Positions 1 to 8,696 of a DNA stretch of 64,000 bases are shown piece by piece; within the stretch, counting starts at the first letter, position 1, and each line of letters starts with the position of its first letter. The stretch comes from Albidovulum marisflavi (GTDB lineage Bacteria; Pseudomonadota; Alphaproteobacteria; Rhodobacterales; Rhodobacteraceae), in contig NZ_JAOWKY010000005.1 in assembly GCF_025751435.1 (NCBI RefSeq), positions 124,001-188,000 of the forward strand, written 5' to 3'. The notes below the pieces were generated by a model. That model ran no database searches. It was given only the letters and a program-made list of their open reading frames with translations, and had not been told where the DNA came from. Made by a program: the position numbers and the translations under genes.

Positions 1-28
1 CGTTTGCCCCGCCCCGCGCTGTTTGAGG

Positions 29-1000
29 TCAGTTTCCGCGATAGGCGGCGATGGCGGCCTTGCCGTCTTCGCCCGCGCTGGCCAGCCACTCCTCGGTCAT
101 GGTGGCGCCGAATTCCTGCAGCCCGGCCCTGAGTTCGTCCGACGGGCCGCTGACCGTCATGCCGTTTTCCGCCAGCGTCTTGAGGTACTGATCAGTCAGT
201 TCCTTGGCGCGCGCCTCGCCCGCGGCGGCCGCCTTGGCGCCGCAATCCATCAGCGCCGCCTTGCCCGCGTCGTCCAGCGCGTTGTAGGCGTCCTTGTTCA
301 CGAAGATCGTGTTGCGCGGCAGCCAGGCCTGAACGTCATAGAAGTGCGTCAGGCTTTCCCAGACCTTTGAATCCACCCCGGTCGAGCCCGAGGAGATGAA
401 GGCCTCGGCCACGCCGGTCGCCAGCGCCTGGCTCAGTTCGGCGGCTTCGATCTGGACCGGGACCATGCCCGCCAGTTCGGCGATGCGCGCCGTCGCGGCG
501 TTGTAGGCGCGGAATTTCACCCCGGCCATGTCCGCGACCGAATTGACCTCTTTCTTGAAGTAGAAGCCCTGCGGCGGCCACGGCACCGAATAGACATAGA
601 CCAGGTTCTGTTCGTCCAGCGCCGCCGCGACGGCGTCCTTGGCCGCGGCCCAAAGCTTGTCGGACTCGTCGAACGATGTGGCAAGGAATGGGATCGAGTC
701 GACACCGAAAAGCGGATTTTCGTTGGCGTGCGCCGACAGCAGACGTTCGCCGATCGGGGCCTGCCCGGTCTGGACCGCGCGCTTGATGTCGTTGCCCGCA
801 AACAGCGAGCCGCCGGCGTGAACCACGATGTCGATGCCGCCCTGCGTCGCATCCCTTACGCAAGAGGCGAAAGCCAGCCCGTTTTCCGAGTGATAGTTCG
901 TCGCCGGATAGGCCATCGGCATGTCCCAGGTTTCCGCCGAAAGCGCGGTCGCGCCCAGGCAGAGGGCGGCGGTGGCCATGAGCGTCGCGGTGATCTTCAT
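29..1000 (-). CDS. TRAP transporter substrate-binding protein (DctP family)
   Basis: Periplasmic solute receptor of a tripartite ATP-independent (TRAP) transporter, 323 aa. It begins with a clear Sec signal peptide (MKITATLMATAALCLGATA, cleavage about residue 22) and continues with the DctP-family pattern, including a central stretch around GVKFRAYNAATA that matches the ligand-arginine region of the family. The start was placed at 1000 rather than at an upstream in-frame ATG (1063) because AGGAGG lies just before it and the signal peptide starts there. It lies 31 bp downstream of a D-amino-acid-dehydrogenase-like gene, so both are probably one operon. The membrane subunits (DctQ, DctM) are not in the window and may lie to the left. 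The ligand cannot be read from sequence; context suggests an amino acid or related organic acid. Confidence 0.88.
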   Translation of the reverse strand: MKITATLMATAALCLGATALSAETWDMPMAYPATNYHSENGLAFASCVRDATQGGIDIVVHAGGSLFAGNDIKRAVQTGQAPIGERLLSAHANENPLFGVDSIPFLATSFDESDKLWAAAKDAVAAALDEQNLVYVYSVPWPPQGFYFKKEVNSVADMAGVKFRAYNAATARIAELAGMVPVQIEAAELSQALATGVAEAFISSGSTGVDSKVWESLTHFYDVQAWLPRNTIFVNKDAYNALDDAGKAALMDCGAKAAAAGEARAKELTDQYLKTLAENGMTVSGPSDELRAGLQEFGATMTEEWLASAGEDGKAAIAAYRGN

Positions 1001-1031
1001 GTCTTCCTCCTGTTGGTTCTTGTCTTGCGGG

Positions 1032-2282
1032 TCATTGAAAGCGGTCGGGTGCATAGGGTGCAAGGTTTATGTTGGGCGTCTCGCCGCTGATCAGCCCGGC
1101 AAGGATCCGGCCGGTCCGTGGCCCTGCCGTCAGCCCGATGTGGTGATGGCCGAAGCCCGTGAACGCGCCGCGCATCGCCGGCACCTTGCCGATGAAGGGA
1201 AGCGAGTCGGTGGGCGCTGGCCGATGCCCCAGCCATTCGTCCTTGCGGCTCCATTTCAGGTCCGGCATCGCGGCGCGGACCTGGCGTTCCAGAAGCCGCA
1301 GCGGCGCGTCCGAGGCCGGGGCGTCGAGCCCTCCGAATTCGACGATACCGGCAAGGCGCAGACGGCCCTCCATCGGCGTGATGACGAACTTGCCCGAAGC
1401 GACCATGTTGGCGGACCTCGGCGTGATCGAGGGGTCCCAAAGTTCGACATGATAGCCCCGTTCGCTTTCCAGCGGGACGTTCAGGCCCAGTTGGCGGCCG
1501 AGTGTGCCGGACCAGACGCCGGCGGTCAGGACCACGCGATCCGCCGCGATGGTGTCGCCGCCCGCGCGCACGCCTGTGACCTGGCCGTCTTCCGACAGGA
1601 TCGCCGTCGCCTCGGACCGCAGCAGCCGCCCGCCCAGGCGCTCGACATGGGACGCGAGGGCCGAGACATAGCCGCCGGGGTCCTTGATGCGGCCGTGATC
1701 GCCGAAACTGGCGGCAAAGCCGATTTCGGGACCAAAGGCCGGTTCGTAGTCGCGCCATTCCCGACCCTCAAGCTCGCGCCAGCGCAGCCCCATCTCGCGG
1801 CGCAGGCCGAACCCGAAGGCGTCCCCCTGATAATGCGCCCTGTCTCGGTAAAGGAAGTTGTAGTCGCAGGGCACGATGTAGCCCTCGGCCCCGGTGCCTT
1901 CCGCAAGCTGGCGGTGCTGCTCAAGGCTGTCGCCGACGATGGGGGTCAACCCCTGGGCGATGCGGCGGGCATCGGCGGCGTTCGCGTGACGCAGGTAGGG
2001 GAACAGCCAGGGCAGAAGACGCGGCAGGTAGGACCAGCGAAGGAACAGCGGCTGGTTCGGGTCCAGAAGCATCCGCGGGGCCTTTGCGAGCAGTCCGGGC
2101 GCCGTGACCGGAACCACCGAGCAGGATGCCAGGACGCCCCCGTTTCCGTAGCTGGTGCCCCCGGCGGGACCGCGCGGGTCCAGGATCGTGACCTGGTGGC
2201 CCTTGCGCTGCAACCAGATCGCCGTCGCGACGCCGTTGATCCCGGCGCCGATGATCGCGACATGCAGCGGGCTCTGGGTCAT
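1032..2282 (-). CDS. FAD-dependent oxidoreductase, D-amino-acid dehydrogenase (DadA) like
   Basis: 416-aa flavoenzyme of the DAO superfamily. The N-terminus has the FAD dinucleotide-binding motif (IIGAGINGVATAIWL) followed by an acidic residue at the end of strand 2 (ILD), as in DadA. A GTSYGNGG segment near residue 45 and a C-terminal GFGHHHIGLTAGPRTG segment are typical of D-amino-acid dehydrogenases and related deaminating oxidases. Predicted reaction: oxidative deamination of a D-amino acid or secondary amine, with electrons passed to the respiratory chain. It is the first gene of the minus-strand operon with the TRAP receptor and is divergent from a GntR regulator. The exact substrate is unknown. 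Confidence 0.85.
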   Translation of the reverse strand: MTQSPLHVAIIGAGINGVATAIWLQRKGHQVTILDPRGPAGGTSYGNGGVLASCSVVPVTAPGLLAKAPRMLLDPNQPLFLRWSYLPRLLPWLFPYLRHANAADARRIAQGLTPIVGDSLEQHRQLAEGTGAEGYIVPCDYNFLYRDRAHYQGDAFGFGLRREMGLRWRELEGREWRDYEPAFGPEIGFAASFGDHGRIKDPGGYVSALASHVERLGGRLLRSEATAILSEDGQVTGVRAGGDTIAADRVVLTAGVWSGTLGRQLGLNVPLESERGYHVELWDPSITPRSANMVASGKFVITPMEGRLRLAGIVEFGGLDAPASDAPLRLLERQVRAAMPDLKWSRKDEWLGHRPAPTDSLPFIGKVPAMRGAFTGFGHHHIGLTAGPRTGRILAGLISGETPNINLAPYAPDRFQ

Positions 2283-2453
2283 CCGTGCAATCCTGTGGCA
2301 ACACCCGGACGGTCCTTGAATGTTTCATCGGCGGACGGCCGGGCAGTGGATAAGCGTAGGCTGGCTTTGAATGTCGGGCTGTATTCAGGGATGCATCTTG
2401 TGGAGCGGGGTGCCCTGTGTCAACCTGATCCGCGAAGGATGCGAGGGGGCGAA

Positions 2454-3149
2454 ATGGCCGAGGGCCGGGTCGAGGCGCTTTATGCGGCGATCAAGGAAAG
2501 GGCGGTCACATTCCGCATCCGGCCGGGCGAACGCATCAACGAAGGCGCACTGGCGCAGGAGCTCGAGGCAAGCCGGACCCCGCTGCGCGAAGCGTTGAAT
2601 CGGCTGGTCGCCGAACGGCTGGTCGACTTTCATCCCGGCCAGGGCTTTTTCTGCCGCGCGCTTGAGCCGAACGCGATCCATGACCTTTACGAGCTGCGCG
2701 AGGCGCTGGAAGTACTGTCGATCCGCCTGGCCTGCCGCAGGGCGGAGGATGCGACGCTTCGGCAGCTGGCCGACAGCCTTTACGCGCAGGATACCGGCCT
2801 GGCCGGTCGCACCGTCGGCGAGGTGACCGAGGCGGACGAATCCTTTCACCTTGCGATCGCGCGCGCGGGCGAAAACGCGGAGCTTGTCCGCCAGATCGAG
2901 GCGGTGAACGATCGCATCCGGTTCATCCGCTGGGTGGACATGGGCCACAGGGTTGCCGCGACCAAGGCCGAGCACAGGGACATGGCACAGGCGCTGCTGG
3001 CCCGCGCCGAGGATCGCGCAGCCGCCATCATGCAGGCGCACATCGCCAAGCGCATGGATCAGATCGTGGCCGCTGTGAAGGAGGGCTATTCCGCGATCTA
3101 TGTCGACGGGCCGCAGACGGTTTTCGGCCGCGTTCTGGAGGCCGATTGA
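2454..3149 (+). CDS. GntR-family (FCD subfamily) transcriptional regulator
   Basis: 231-aa DNA-binding regulator. Residues about 10-75 are a GntR winged helix (EASRTPLREALNRLV is the recognition region). The remainder is an all-helical FCD ligand-binding domain, with the expected Asp/His metal-site pattern (ELREALE, FHLAIARAGEN, EHRDMAQALL). The ATG at 2454 is chosen because GAGGGGGC precedes it; another in-frame ATG lies 15 bases upstream. Everything further upstream in the same frame overlaps the antisense dehydrogenase and is not coding. It is divergent from the dehydrogenase/TRAP operon and its stop overlaps the next gene, so it probably controls both through the 2283-2453 spacer. The effector is unknown. 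Confidence 0.88.
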   Translation: MAEGRVEALYAAIKERAVTFRIRPGERINEGALAQELEASRTPLREALNRLVAERLVDFHPGQGFFCRALEPNAIHDLYELREALEVLSIRLACRRAEDATLRQLADSLYAQDTGLAGRTVGEVTEADESFHLAIARAGENAELVRQIEAVNDRIRFIRWVDMGHRVAATKAEHRDMAQALLARAEDRAAAIMQAHIAKRMDQIVAAVKEGYSAIYVDGPQTVFGRVLEAD

Positions 3150-3868
3150 TGAAGGTGAGCGGTGGCAAGGCCGTCTACGGTGCCGCGGTCGGCATCCTGA
3201 TGCTTGAGGCACGCTTTCCCCGCATTCCCGGCGACATGGGCAACGCGCTGACCTGGCCCTTTCCGGTGCACTACCGCGTGGTCCGAGACGCCTCGCCCGA
3301 TCGGGTGGTGCGCAAGGGCGCCGAGGGGTTGCTGGACCGGTTCATCGCCGCGGCGCGGGAACTGGTGGCGGATGGCGCGGACGGGATCACGACCAATTGC
3401 GGCTTCCTGTCTCTCTACCAGAAGGAGCTGGCCGAGGCCGTCGGCGTCCCGGTTGCCGCCTCGTCGCTGATGCAGGTGGGCATGGTGAACGCGACGCTTC
3501 CGCCCGGACAGCGCGCGGGCGTCCTGACCATCTCTGCCTCGACGCTGACCCCCTTGCACCTGGAACGGGCGGGTGTGCCCAAGGGGACGCCCATCGGCAC
3601 GACCGAGGGGTTGCGCGAATTCACGCGCGCGATCCTTGACAATGAACCGGCGCTGGACGTCGCGGCGGCGCGGGCCGACAACGTGGACGCGGCGCGGGCG
3701 CTTGCGGCGGCGCATACGGACCTGGGGGCGATCGTTCTGGAATGCACGAACATGCTGCCCTATGCAGCGGACATCCGGCGTGCGACGGGGCTGCCCGTCT
3801 ATTCGATGTACAGCTTCGTCAGCTGGTTCCAGTCCTCGCTGGTCCCGCCGCGTTTTCCCGATCCTTAA
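3149..3868 (+). CDS. Aspartate/glutamate racemase family protein
   Basis: 239-aa enzyme of the Asp/Glu/hydantoin racemase superfamily (which also includes maleate isomerase and arylmalonate decarboxylase). Both catalytic cysteines are present in their usual contexts: TTNCGFL near residue 90 and LECTNMLP near residue 200, the pair that acts as acid and base in cofactor-independent racemisation. The ATG at 3149 overlaps the stop of the GntR gene (TGATG), so the two are translationally coupled; a TTG one codon upstream is also possible. Next to a D-amino-acid-dehydrogenase-like gene, it plausibly interconverts stereoisomers before oxidation. That role is inferred. Confidence 0.8.
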   Translation: MKVSGGKAVYGAAVGILMLEARFPRIPGDMGNALTWPFPVHYRVVRDASPDRVVRKGAEGLLDRFIAAARELVADGADGITTNCGFLSLYQKELAEAVGVPVAASSLMQVGMVNATLPPGQRAGVLTISASTLTPLHLERAGVPKGTPIGTTEGLREFTRAILDNEPALDVAAARADNVDAARALAAAHTDLGAIVLECTNMLPYAADIRRATGLPVYSMYSFVSWFQSSLVPPRFPDP

Positions 3869-3871
3869 GGG

Positions 3872-5410
3872 TCAAAGGTCTTCCTCTATCGGCAGGATGC
3901 CACCAAGGATGGCGATGAAGCGCGCAAAGAAGCCTGCGTCCGGATTTGGAAGGAAGGTCGTGCGGTCCGACCCCTTGCGGCGCAACCAGCGCGGAAGCCC
4001 GGTTTCGCCCACGTCCACGTGATAGGCCGCAGTGTCCGCGATGCGACCCCATTGGTCCGAAAGGTGGCGGGCCAGTGCTGGGCTGTCGATGCGATAGATG
4101 TGTTCGGTGTTCAGCTTCAGCGATCGCGGGTCAAGATTGGGAGACCCGATCAGCACGAAGCGGCGATCCACGATGATCAGCTTCGAATGCATGACGGTGC
4201 GGTCGACCGGAATGCTGGCGCCCGGTTCCAGGATCGCGCCCGCGTCCGCCCGGATCTCGTAGAAATCGACGCCCCGTGCCGCCAGTCTGTCCCGATAGCG
4301 GGAATAGGTTCCATGCACGATGGAATGGTTCGTCGTGGCAAGGGAATTGGTGACGACGGTCACGTCAACGCCTCGCTCCTCGAGCGACTCAAGCAGTTCC
4401 GAGCCCTGATCCTGCGGCACGAAATAGGGTGTGACGATAAGAACCTCGGACTGCGCTGCCCGCAGGCTGGCATACAGCGCCTCTGCGACCGGTTGGGGCG
4501 CGCTGCGCGGATTCATGGACAGTTTCGAGGGCAGATCCATGATGAACTCGGCCTTGCCTGGCCATTCGCGCGCCTTCCCTCTGGCAAGCCTTGCCGTCGC
4601 ACTTTCGGGAAGGGGGCCAAGATCGCCGGGCGCTTCAATTACCGCCTGAAACGCGCCTTCAGAGCCGAGCCGGGGCTTGAGGCGCTGATAGGGCACGGCG
4701 AGCCGATCCCGCCAGTAAAGTTCGAAGCCCGCTGACAGCGGGCCGACAGCGCCGCCGCGAAGCAGGATGTCGAAATCGGCGAAATGCAGGTAGGGGTCCT
4801 GCCCGAAATATTCGTCGCCCACGTTCCGCCCGCCGACGATGGCGGTTCGCCCGTCTACGATCAGCGCCTTGTTGTGCATGCGCCGGTTCACGCGGGTGTG
4901 GTCCAGCACATAGCCAAGAACTGCGGGCGCATGGCGCGAGAACGGATTGAAGGCGCGAATGTCGATGTTCGGGTGGCTCGTCAGGCCGCCGACGCGGTCG
5001 TCCTTCATCGCCATGAAGACATCGTCGATCAGCAGGCGCACGTGCACACCCCGATCGGCCGCGTCCAGAAGCGCCTGCGAAACGGCGCGCCCGGATCGGT
5101 CGGCGCGCATGATGTAGGTCATGACGTCGATGCGGCCTTTGGCCTGGCCGATCAGGTCGAGCCAGGTCGCAAGCGTCTCTTCCCCGGACACGAGCGGATA
5201 TATCTGCGCGGGCTCCGGCCGGGCGACGGGCAGGGCGTAGGCAGGCTGGCCCGGGTTTGCGCCGGGGCGGATCGCGGCGCGATCGGCCGCATCGAAGGGA
5301 ACCGAGGTGCAGGCCGAAACGGCAAGCAGGCAAAGAGCCAGCCATAAGCCGCCCCGGAAGCGTCCGTGCGCGACAAGGGCGCGGACCGTCTGCCCTGAAC
5401 TTCGTTCCAT
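3872..5410 (-). CDS. Phospholipase D / cardiolipin-synthase-like lipoprotein
   Basis: About 512-aa PLD-superfamily phosphodiesterase with two HKD motifs: HNKALIVDGRTAIVGGRN near residue 180 and HSKLIIVDRRFVLIGSPN near residue 415. Each supplies the catalytic His and Lys. The N-terminus has an n-region with arginines, a hydrophobic segment and a lipobox ending in SAC, so it is probably a lipid-anchored periplasmic protein rather than a cytoplasmic enzyme. Cardiolipin synthase (ClsC type) and periplasmic phospholipase are both possible. The start is uncertain: in-frame ATGs exist at 5482, 5470, 5428 and 5410; 5410 gives the most normal lipoprotein n-region. It follows the SRAP gene closely on the same strand. 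Confidence 0.82.
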   Translation of the reverse strand: MERSSGQTVRALVAHGRFRGGLWLALCLLAVSACTSVPFDAADRAAIRPGANPGQPAYALPVARPEPAQIYPLVSGEETLATWLDLIGQAKGRIDVMTYIMRADRSGRAVSQALLDAADRGVHVRLLIDDVFMAMKDDRVGGLTSHPNIDIRAFNPFSRHAPAVLGYVLDHTRVNRRMHNKALIVDGRTAIVGGRNVGDEYFGQDPYLHFADFDILLRGGAVGPLSAGFELYWRDRLAVPYQRLKPRLGSEGAFQAVIEAPGDLGPLPESATARLARGKAREWPGKAEFIMDLPSKLSMNPRSAPQPVAEALYASLRAAQSEVLIVTPYFVPQDQGSELLESLEERGVDVTVVTNSLATTNHSIVHGTYSRYRDRLAARGVDFYEIRADAGAILEPGASIPVDRTVMHSKLIIVDRRFVLIGSPNLDPRSLKLNTEHIYRIDSPALARHLSDQWGRIADTAAYHVDVGETGLPRWLRRKGSDRTTFLPNPDAGFFARFIAILGGILPIEEDL

Positions 5411-5471
5411 CCGCCAGTCATGCCTCATTTCGCCGTGCGAACCAAGCGCAGGCAGGGTCATGCGCGTCATA

Positions 5472-6161
5472 TCAGCGATCATCGCCCACGGGCTCGATCA
5501 CTTCGGGGCCATCAGAATCGCGTGTCAGCGGAGCCACGCGATGGAAACGAAAGCGGCCATCCCAGCCCGTGCCAAGGGTTTCTCGGGCGGTCTTCGTATC
5601 GATTTCCCCGGCGATCCAGAGAGCGATGTCATCTGGGCTCACGATCACTGGCATGCGGTCATGAAGTCCCGCGATCTGGGGAAGTGCCGGGCGCGTCAGG
5701 ATCGTGCAGGTGCGCGTGCCGTCGCGAAGCCGCGATGCGAGGCCCGCAAAGAAAAACACGGGCGCGTTTGTGTCCAGCGAGATGAACCATGGCTTGCGAT
5801 GGCCTTTCGGGCCGGTCCATTCGAAATAGCCAAGCGCCGGAATGACGCAACGTCCCTTGTCCCAGGCGGCCCGGAAGGTCGGCTTTTCCGATGCGCTTTC
5901 GATGCGCGCGTTGAAGGTCGTCTGCTTCCAGTCCTCGACCGCGCCGTCGAACCAGCGCGGGACGAACCACCACCTTGCGGTCGTGAGCACCGGCACGTCC
6001 ATTCCGCCCAGCACCGTGACCTGCTGCGTGGGCTTGATGTTGTAGCCGCCCGCCGCGGGCGGCGCGACGTCATCGACGCGGAATGGGCCGCGCAGAAAAC
6101 CCTCGACGATCTCCTGCATTTGCGCCGCTGTCAGGCTGGGGGCCGAGAAACGTCCACACAT
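5472..6161 (-). CDS. SOS response-associated peptidase (SRAP), YedK/HMCES family
   Basis: 229-aa SRAP protein. The start is fixed by the invariant MCGRF: the initiator Met is removed and Cys2 becomes the N-terminal nucleophile that crosslinks to abasic sites in single-stranded DNA. Other family landmarks are YNIKPTQ (Asn/Pro active-site loop), ALGYFEWTG (catalytic Glu) and GLHDRMPVI (catalytic His). The frame extends upstream to 6284, but that part overlaps the att region and lacks family similarity. It is the last chromosomal gene before the integrated element whose left end lies about 65 bases upstream. Confidence 0.92.
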   Translation of the reverse strand: MCGRFSAPSLTAAQMQEIVEGFLRGPFRVDDVAPPAAGGYNIKPTQQVTVLGGMDVPVLTTARWWFVPRWFDGAVEDWKQTTFNARIESASEKPTFRAAWDKGRCVIPALGYFEWTGPKGHRKPWFISLDTNAPVFFFAGLASRLRDGTRTCTILTRPALPQIAGLHDRMPVIVSPDDIALWIAGEIDTKTARETLGTGWDGRFRFHRVAPLTRDSDGPEVIEPVGDDR

Positions 6162-6226
6162 GGGCGCACCATGGCACGGGATCACGATCCTGACCAAGGG
6201 GCGAGTGCCAACGATTTCGGAGTAAC

Positions 6227-6249
6227 TGGTGCTGCGAGAGGGCATTGAA
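6227..6249. repeat. Left att-like repeat (partial copy of the tRNA-Thr 3' end)
   Basis: The first 14 bases, TGGTGCTGCGAGAG, are identical to the 3' end (CCA side) of tRNA-Thr at 19144-19157, in the same orientation. The next bases match imperfectly (GGCATTGAA here, AGGATTGAA there). The integrase gene starts about 140 bases inside. This is what remains of a tRNA-directed attachment site after integration; the intact tRNA lies at the other end. Confidence 0.75.
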
Positions 6250-6361
6250 TTGCCTTGCCAACCTGTCTCATCCGCAGTCAACATCTCAAAAAACTACTGA
6301 TTTTCAAGAGGAAATCTGTTTCATCCTATTTCACGGCGGTTCATTTTGTGCCATATCTAGT

Positions 6362-6382
6362 GGTGGATTGAGAGGTGGATTG
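6362..6382. promoter_or_regulatory. Left arm-type integrase site: two GGTGGATTG repeats
   Basis: Two copies of GGTGGATTG start at 6362 and 6374, a 12-base period. The same arrangement, with one variant base, occurs at 19069 and 19081 beside the right att site. Paired short repeats just inside both ends of an integrated element are how tyrosine integrase arm sites usually look. Here they also overlap the ribosome-binding region of the integrase, which would allow autoregulation. Confidence 0.5.
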
Positions 6383-6386
6383 GATT

Positions 6387-7571
6387 ATGCGCTACAAACT
6401 CTCTTCAAAACAGATAGAGCGTTCCAAGCCTGGAAAGTACGCAGATGGCGACGGGTTGTGGTTCGTAAAGCGCTCCGATGGAGGCGCTCAATGGGTTTTT
6501 CGGTACACCCTTCACGACCGTCGCCCCGAAATGGGGCTCGGCAAGTATCCCGAGGTTGGGTTGGCTGAAGCTCGTGAGTCGGTTGCTAAATGGCGTGCAG
6601 TTCTTCGGGACGGCCAAGATCCAATCAAGGTTCGAAATCGCCAGAAGCGCGAAGCTGCCCGCGCAGACAACACTCTCAGCACTGTAGCGAGGGAAGCCTT
6701 CGAGGCGCGGAAGGCGGAGTTGAAGGATGACGGGAAAGCCGGCCGATGGTTCTCGCCGCTGGAAATGCATGTCCTGCCGAAACTTGGGACAGTGCCGATC
6801 GAGGAAATCGACCAGAACGACCTTAAGCGCGTCCTCGCGCCGATCTGGCACGACAAGGCCGATGCCGCGAAGAAGGCACTGACCCGCCTAAGCATCGTAA
6901 TGCGCCACGCGGCCGCCATGGGGCTAGAGGTCGATTTGCTCGCGACGGAGAAGACGAGAGCCCTGCTTGGCAAGTCTAGGCATGTGATCCAACACATCCC
7001 GGCTCTGCCATGGAAAGAGGTCCCCGATTTCTACGCGAGCCTGAATGACGGTTCGGTAACGCATCTGGCGCTGCGGCTTCTGGTCCTTTCGGCAGCACGT
7101 TCGAAGCCAGTTCGGTTTTGCCGGATGGAGCAGATCGCGGGCGACGTTTGGACCATTCCGGCCGAGTTGATGAAGGGCCGCAAGGGTCAGGTCTCCGATT
7201 TCAGGGTTCCGCTTTCGCAGGAGGCTCTTGGGGTGATCGAACAGGCGAAGCCTTTTGCCCGTGATGGCTACTTGTTTCCAAGCATCCGTAAGGGCGTGAT
7301 TTCTGATGCGACGTGGTCCCGCCTCATGGAGCGCCGCGGTATGGATGCACGCCCGCATGGTTTCAGGACTAGTTTCAGGACCTGGCTTGCCGAGGCTACA
7401 GACGCGCCTGAGCAGGTTGCCGAGACATGCTTGGCCCACGTTACAGGCACGAAGGTTGCGCGTGCCTACCAGCGATCGGACTTTCTGGAGCAGCGCCGCG
7501 TCCTGATGGAGCGCTGGGCGGACTTTGTGACGGGTGGCGAGGGCAAAGTCGTGCAGATGGTGCGGAAGTGA
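6387..7571 (+). CDS. Tyrosine-type integrase (P4-like)
   Basis: 394-aa site-specific recombinase of the bacteriophage P4 integrase type: N-terminal arm-binding domain with the usual DGDGLWFVK and YPEVGLAEAR motifs (residues about 15-60), core-binding domain, then the catalytic domain. Visible catalytic residues are the Arg of LSAARSK, the HGFR box near residue 325, AHVTGTK, and the nucleophilic Tyr in ARAYQRSD. The start is taken at the ATG at 6387, with GAGGTGG 8 bases upstream; a GTG four codons earlier is possible. It sits immediately inside the left att site, reading into the element, and is translationally coupled to the next gene. Confidence 0.92.
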   Translation: MRYKLSSKQIERSKPGKYADGDGLWFVKRSDGGAQWVFRYTLHDRRPEMGLGKYPEVGLAEARESVAKWRAVLRDGQDPIKVRNRQKREAARADNTLSTVAREAFEARKAELKDDGKAGRWFSPLEMHVLPKLGTVPIEEIDQNDLKRVLAPIWHDKADAAKKALTRLSIVMRHAAAMGLEVDLLATEKTRALLGKSRHVIQHIPALPWKEVPDFYASLNDGSVTHLALRLLVLSAARSKPVRFCRMEQIAGDVWTIPAELMKGRKGQVSDFRVPLSQEALGVIEQAKPFARDGYLFPSIRKGVISDATWSRLMERRGMDARPHGFRTSFRTWLAEATDAPEQVAETCLAHVTGTKVARAYQRSDFLEQRRVLMERWADFVTGGEGKVVQMVRK

Positions 7572-8263
7572 GGCCGGATCTTCAGTCGATCCTTGAGAGG
7601 ATCGGATGGGCAACGGTGAAGGCAAGAGCGCCAGCATACGCCTTGAAACTCGAGGTCCGGCTTCGCGATAGCTCACGGGACAACGCCGCCAAGACGGCAA
7701 AGGTTGAGCGCGAGCGGCTCGAGCGCTTCATCGAAGACGTTCTGCGGGTGAAGGGCTCGGCCGATGCGTTGGCAATCACGTCGAAGAGCTTTGTCGATTT
7801 CGAGCTTTCCTCCTCATCTGAGCGCGATGGCGTGATACCGAACCGCACACAGGATGCAGTAGATCAGCTGCTGGCGCTGGGTCCCGGCCTTGTGGCGTTA
7901 GCAGAGTATTTAGACGAGGCGGCTGCACGCGCTCGCGGTGGCAGACCACGTAAAGACGCAGCGTTTCGTATTGCTGAGGCGGTGGCTGAAATCTACGTGA
8001 TTGGGCGAGGCGAGATGCCTGCCAAGAGTTCGTCTGCTGAGGGGCTGGCTTCTGGCGAGTTTAGCAATGTCTGCCATGAAGTATTCAAAGCTCTCGGCGT
8101 AGATTCTTCACGGCGCACACTGGAGCCACTCCGCGCCGCGATTGATAGGCTAACTGGCGAACGTCTCGACAGGTTGATGGCAATTCGTTCGGGCGCGTTC
8201 TCGCGCGATCTGCCATCGCTCTTTGATTTGGCAGCTAAGGGAAAACTAGACAGAAAATCCTGA
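7568..8263 (+). CDS. Hypothetical protein, helical, coupled to the integrase
   Basis: 231 aa, not recognised. The GTG start at 7568 overlaps the integrase stop (GTGA), so the two are coupled. The same frame runs further back into the integrase gene, but that part is a shadow. The sequence is charged and predicted mostly helical (for example around residues 25-60), with a GGRPRKDAAFRIAEAV segment that looks like a small DNA-binding or regulatory stretch. The position directly after the integrase suggests a role in element maintenance, but nothing in the sequence proves it. Confidence 0.7.
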   Translation: MRPDLQSILERIGWATVKARAPAYALKLEVRLRDSSRDNAAKTAKVERERLERFIEDVLRVKGSADALAITSKSFVDFELSSSSERDGVIPNRTQDAVDQLLALGPGLVALAEYLDEAAARARGGRPRKDAAFRIAEAVAEIYVIGRGEMPAKSSSAEGLASGEFSNVCHEVFKALGVDSSRRTLEPLRAAIDRLTGERLDRLMAIRSGAFSRDLPSLFDLAAKGKLDRKS

Positions 8264-8334
8264 GTTTTCCCTTTCGACCGACCCGTTTTGAGTGTGCCAG
8301 CATGACCTCAGGTGAGCAACCATGAGATGCAGTC

Positions 8335-8592
8335 ATGTCCAAGTTGGAATTCGAATCCCCGATCAAACAGACCAGCCAAAGCCAAGCCTTCGAAGCCACC
8401 CAGGCGGTCGACCCAATGCTGAGCGACATTGAGGGGGCGAACGTTATGGGCTTCTCGAAGTCATCCTTCCGTCGTCGGGTGGCCGATGGGACAATTCCGC
8501 CGCCTGTCAAGATTGGCGGGCTGAGTCGCTGGCCGCTTTCTGAACTTCTGGCGGTAATCAAACGAGCCAAGGACGCTCGCAACGCTGCCTAA
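8335..8592 (+). CDS. AlpA-like / excisionase-type DNA-binding protein
   Basis: 85-aa protein whose second half has the AlpA/MerR-like winged-helix pattern: a helix around VMGFSKSSFRRRV, then DGTIPPPVKIGGLSRW and an amphipathic C-terminal helix. This is the pattern found in phage-satellite AlpA proteins and excisionases, which bind near att and promote excision or repress or activate element genes. It has a normal ATG and stands as a single gene between the integrase unit and the replication-type unit. Confidence 0.78.
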   Translation: MSKLEFESPIKQTSQSQAFEATQAVDPMLSDIEGANVMGFSKSSFRRRVADGTIPPPVKIGGLSRWPLSELLAVIKRAKDARNAA

Positions 8593-8594
8593 CA

Positions 8595-8625
8595 AAAACC
8601 CCCACCAACCGAACCGGGTGGCAGG
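8595..8625. terminator. Possible hairpin after the AlpA-like gene
   Basis: CCCCCACC shortly after the stop codon can pair with GGTGGCAGGGGG about 15 bases later, forming a GC-rich stem with a small bulge. No long T-run follows, so termination is not certain. It separates the AlpA-like gene from the next operon. Confidence 0.35.
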
Positions 8626-8696
8626 GGGTAATTGTGGTTCCTCGCAAGGCCACAGATACCATCCTCCCCCGGATCGCGCAACAAAGGCGATCCACG

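Noticed and set aside
921-2453. Open frame extending the GntR regulator 500 codons upstream
   Set aside because: It is antisense to the TRAP receptor and the D-amino-acid-dehydrogenase gene, has no domain, and the natural start with a ribosome site is at 2454.
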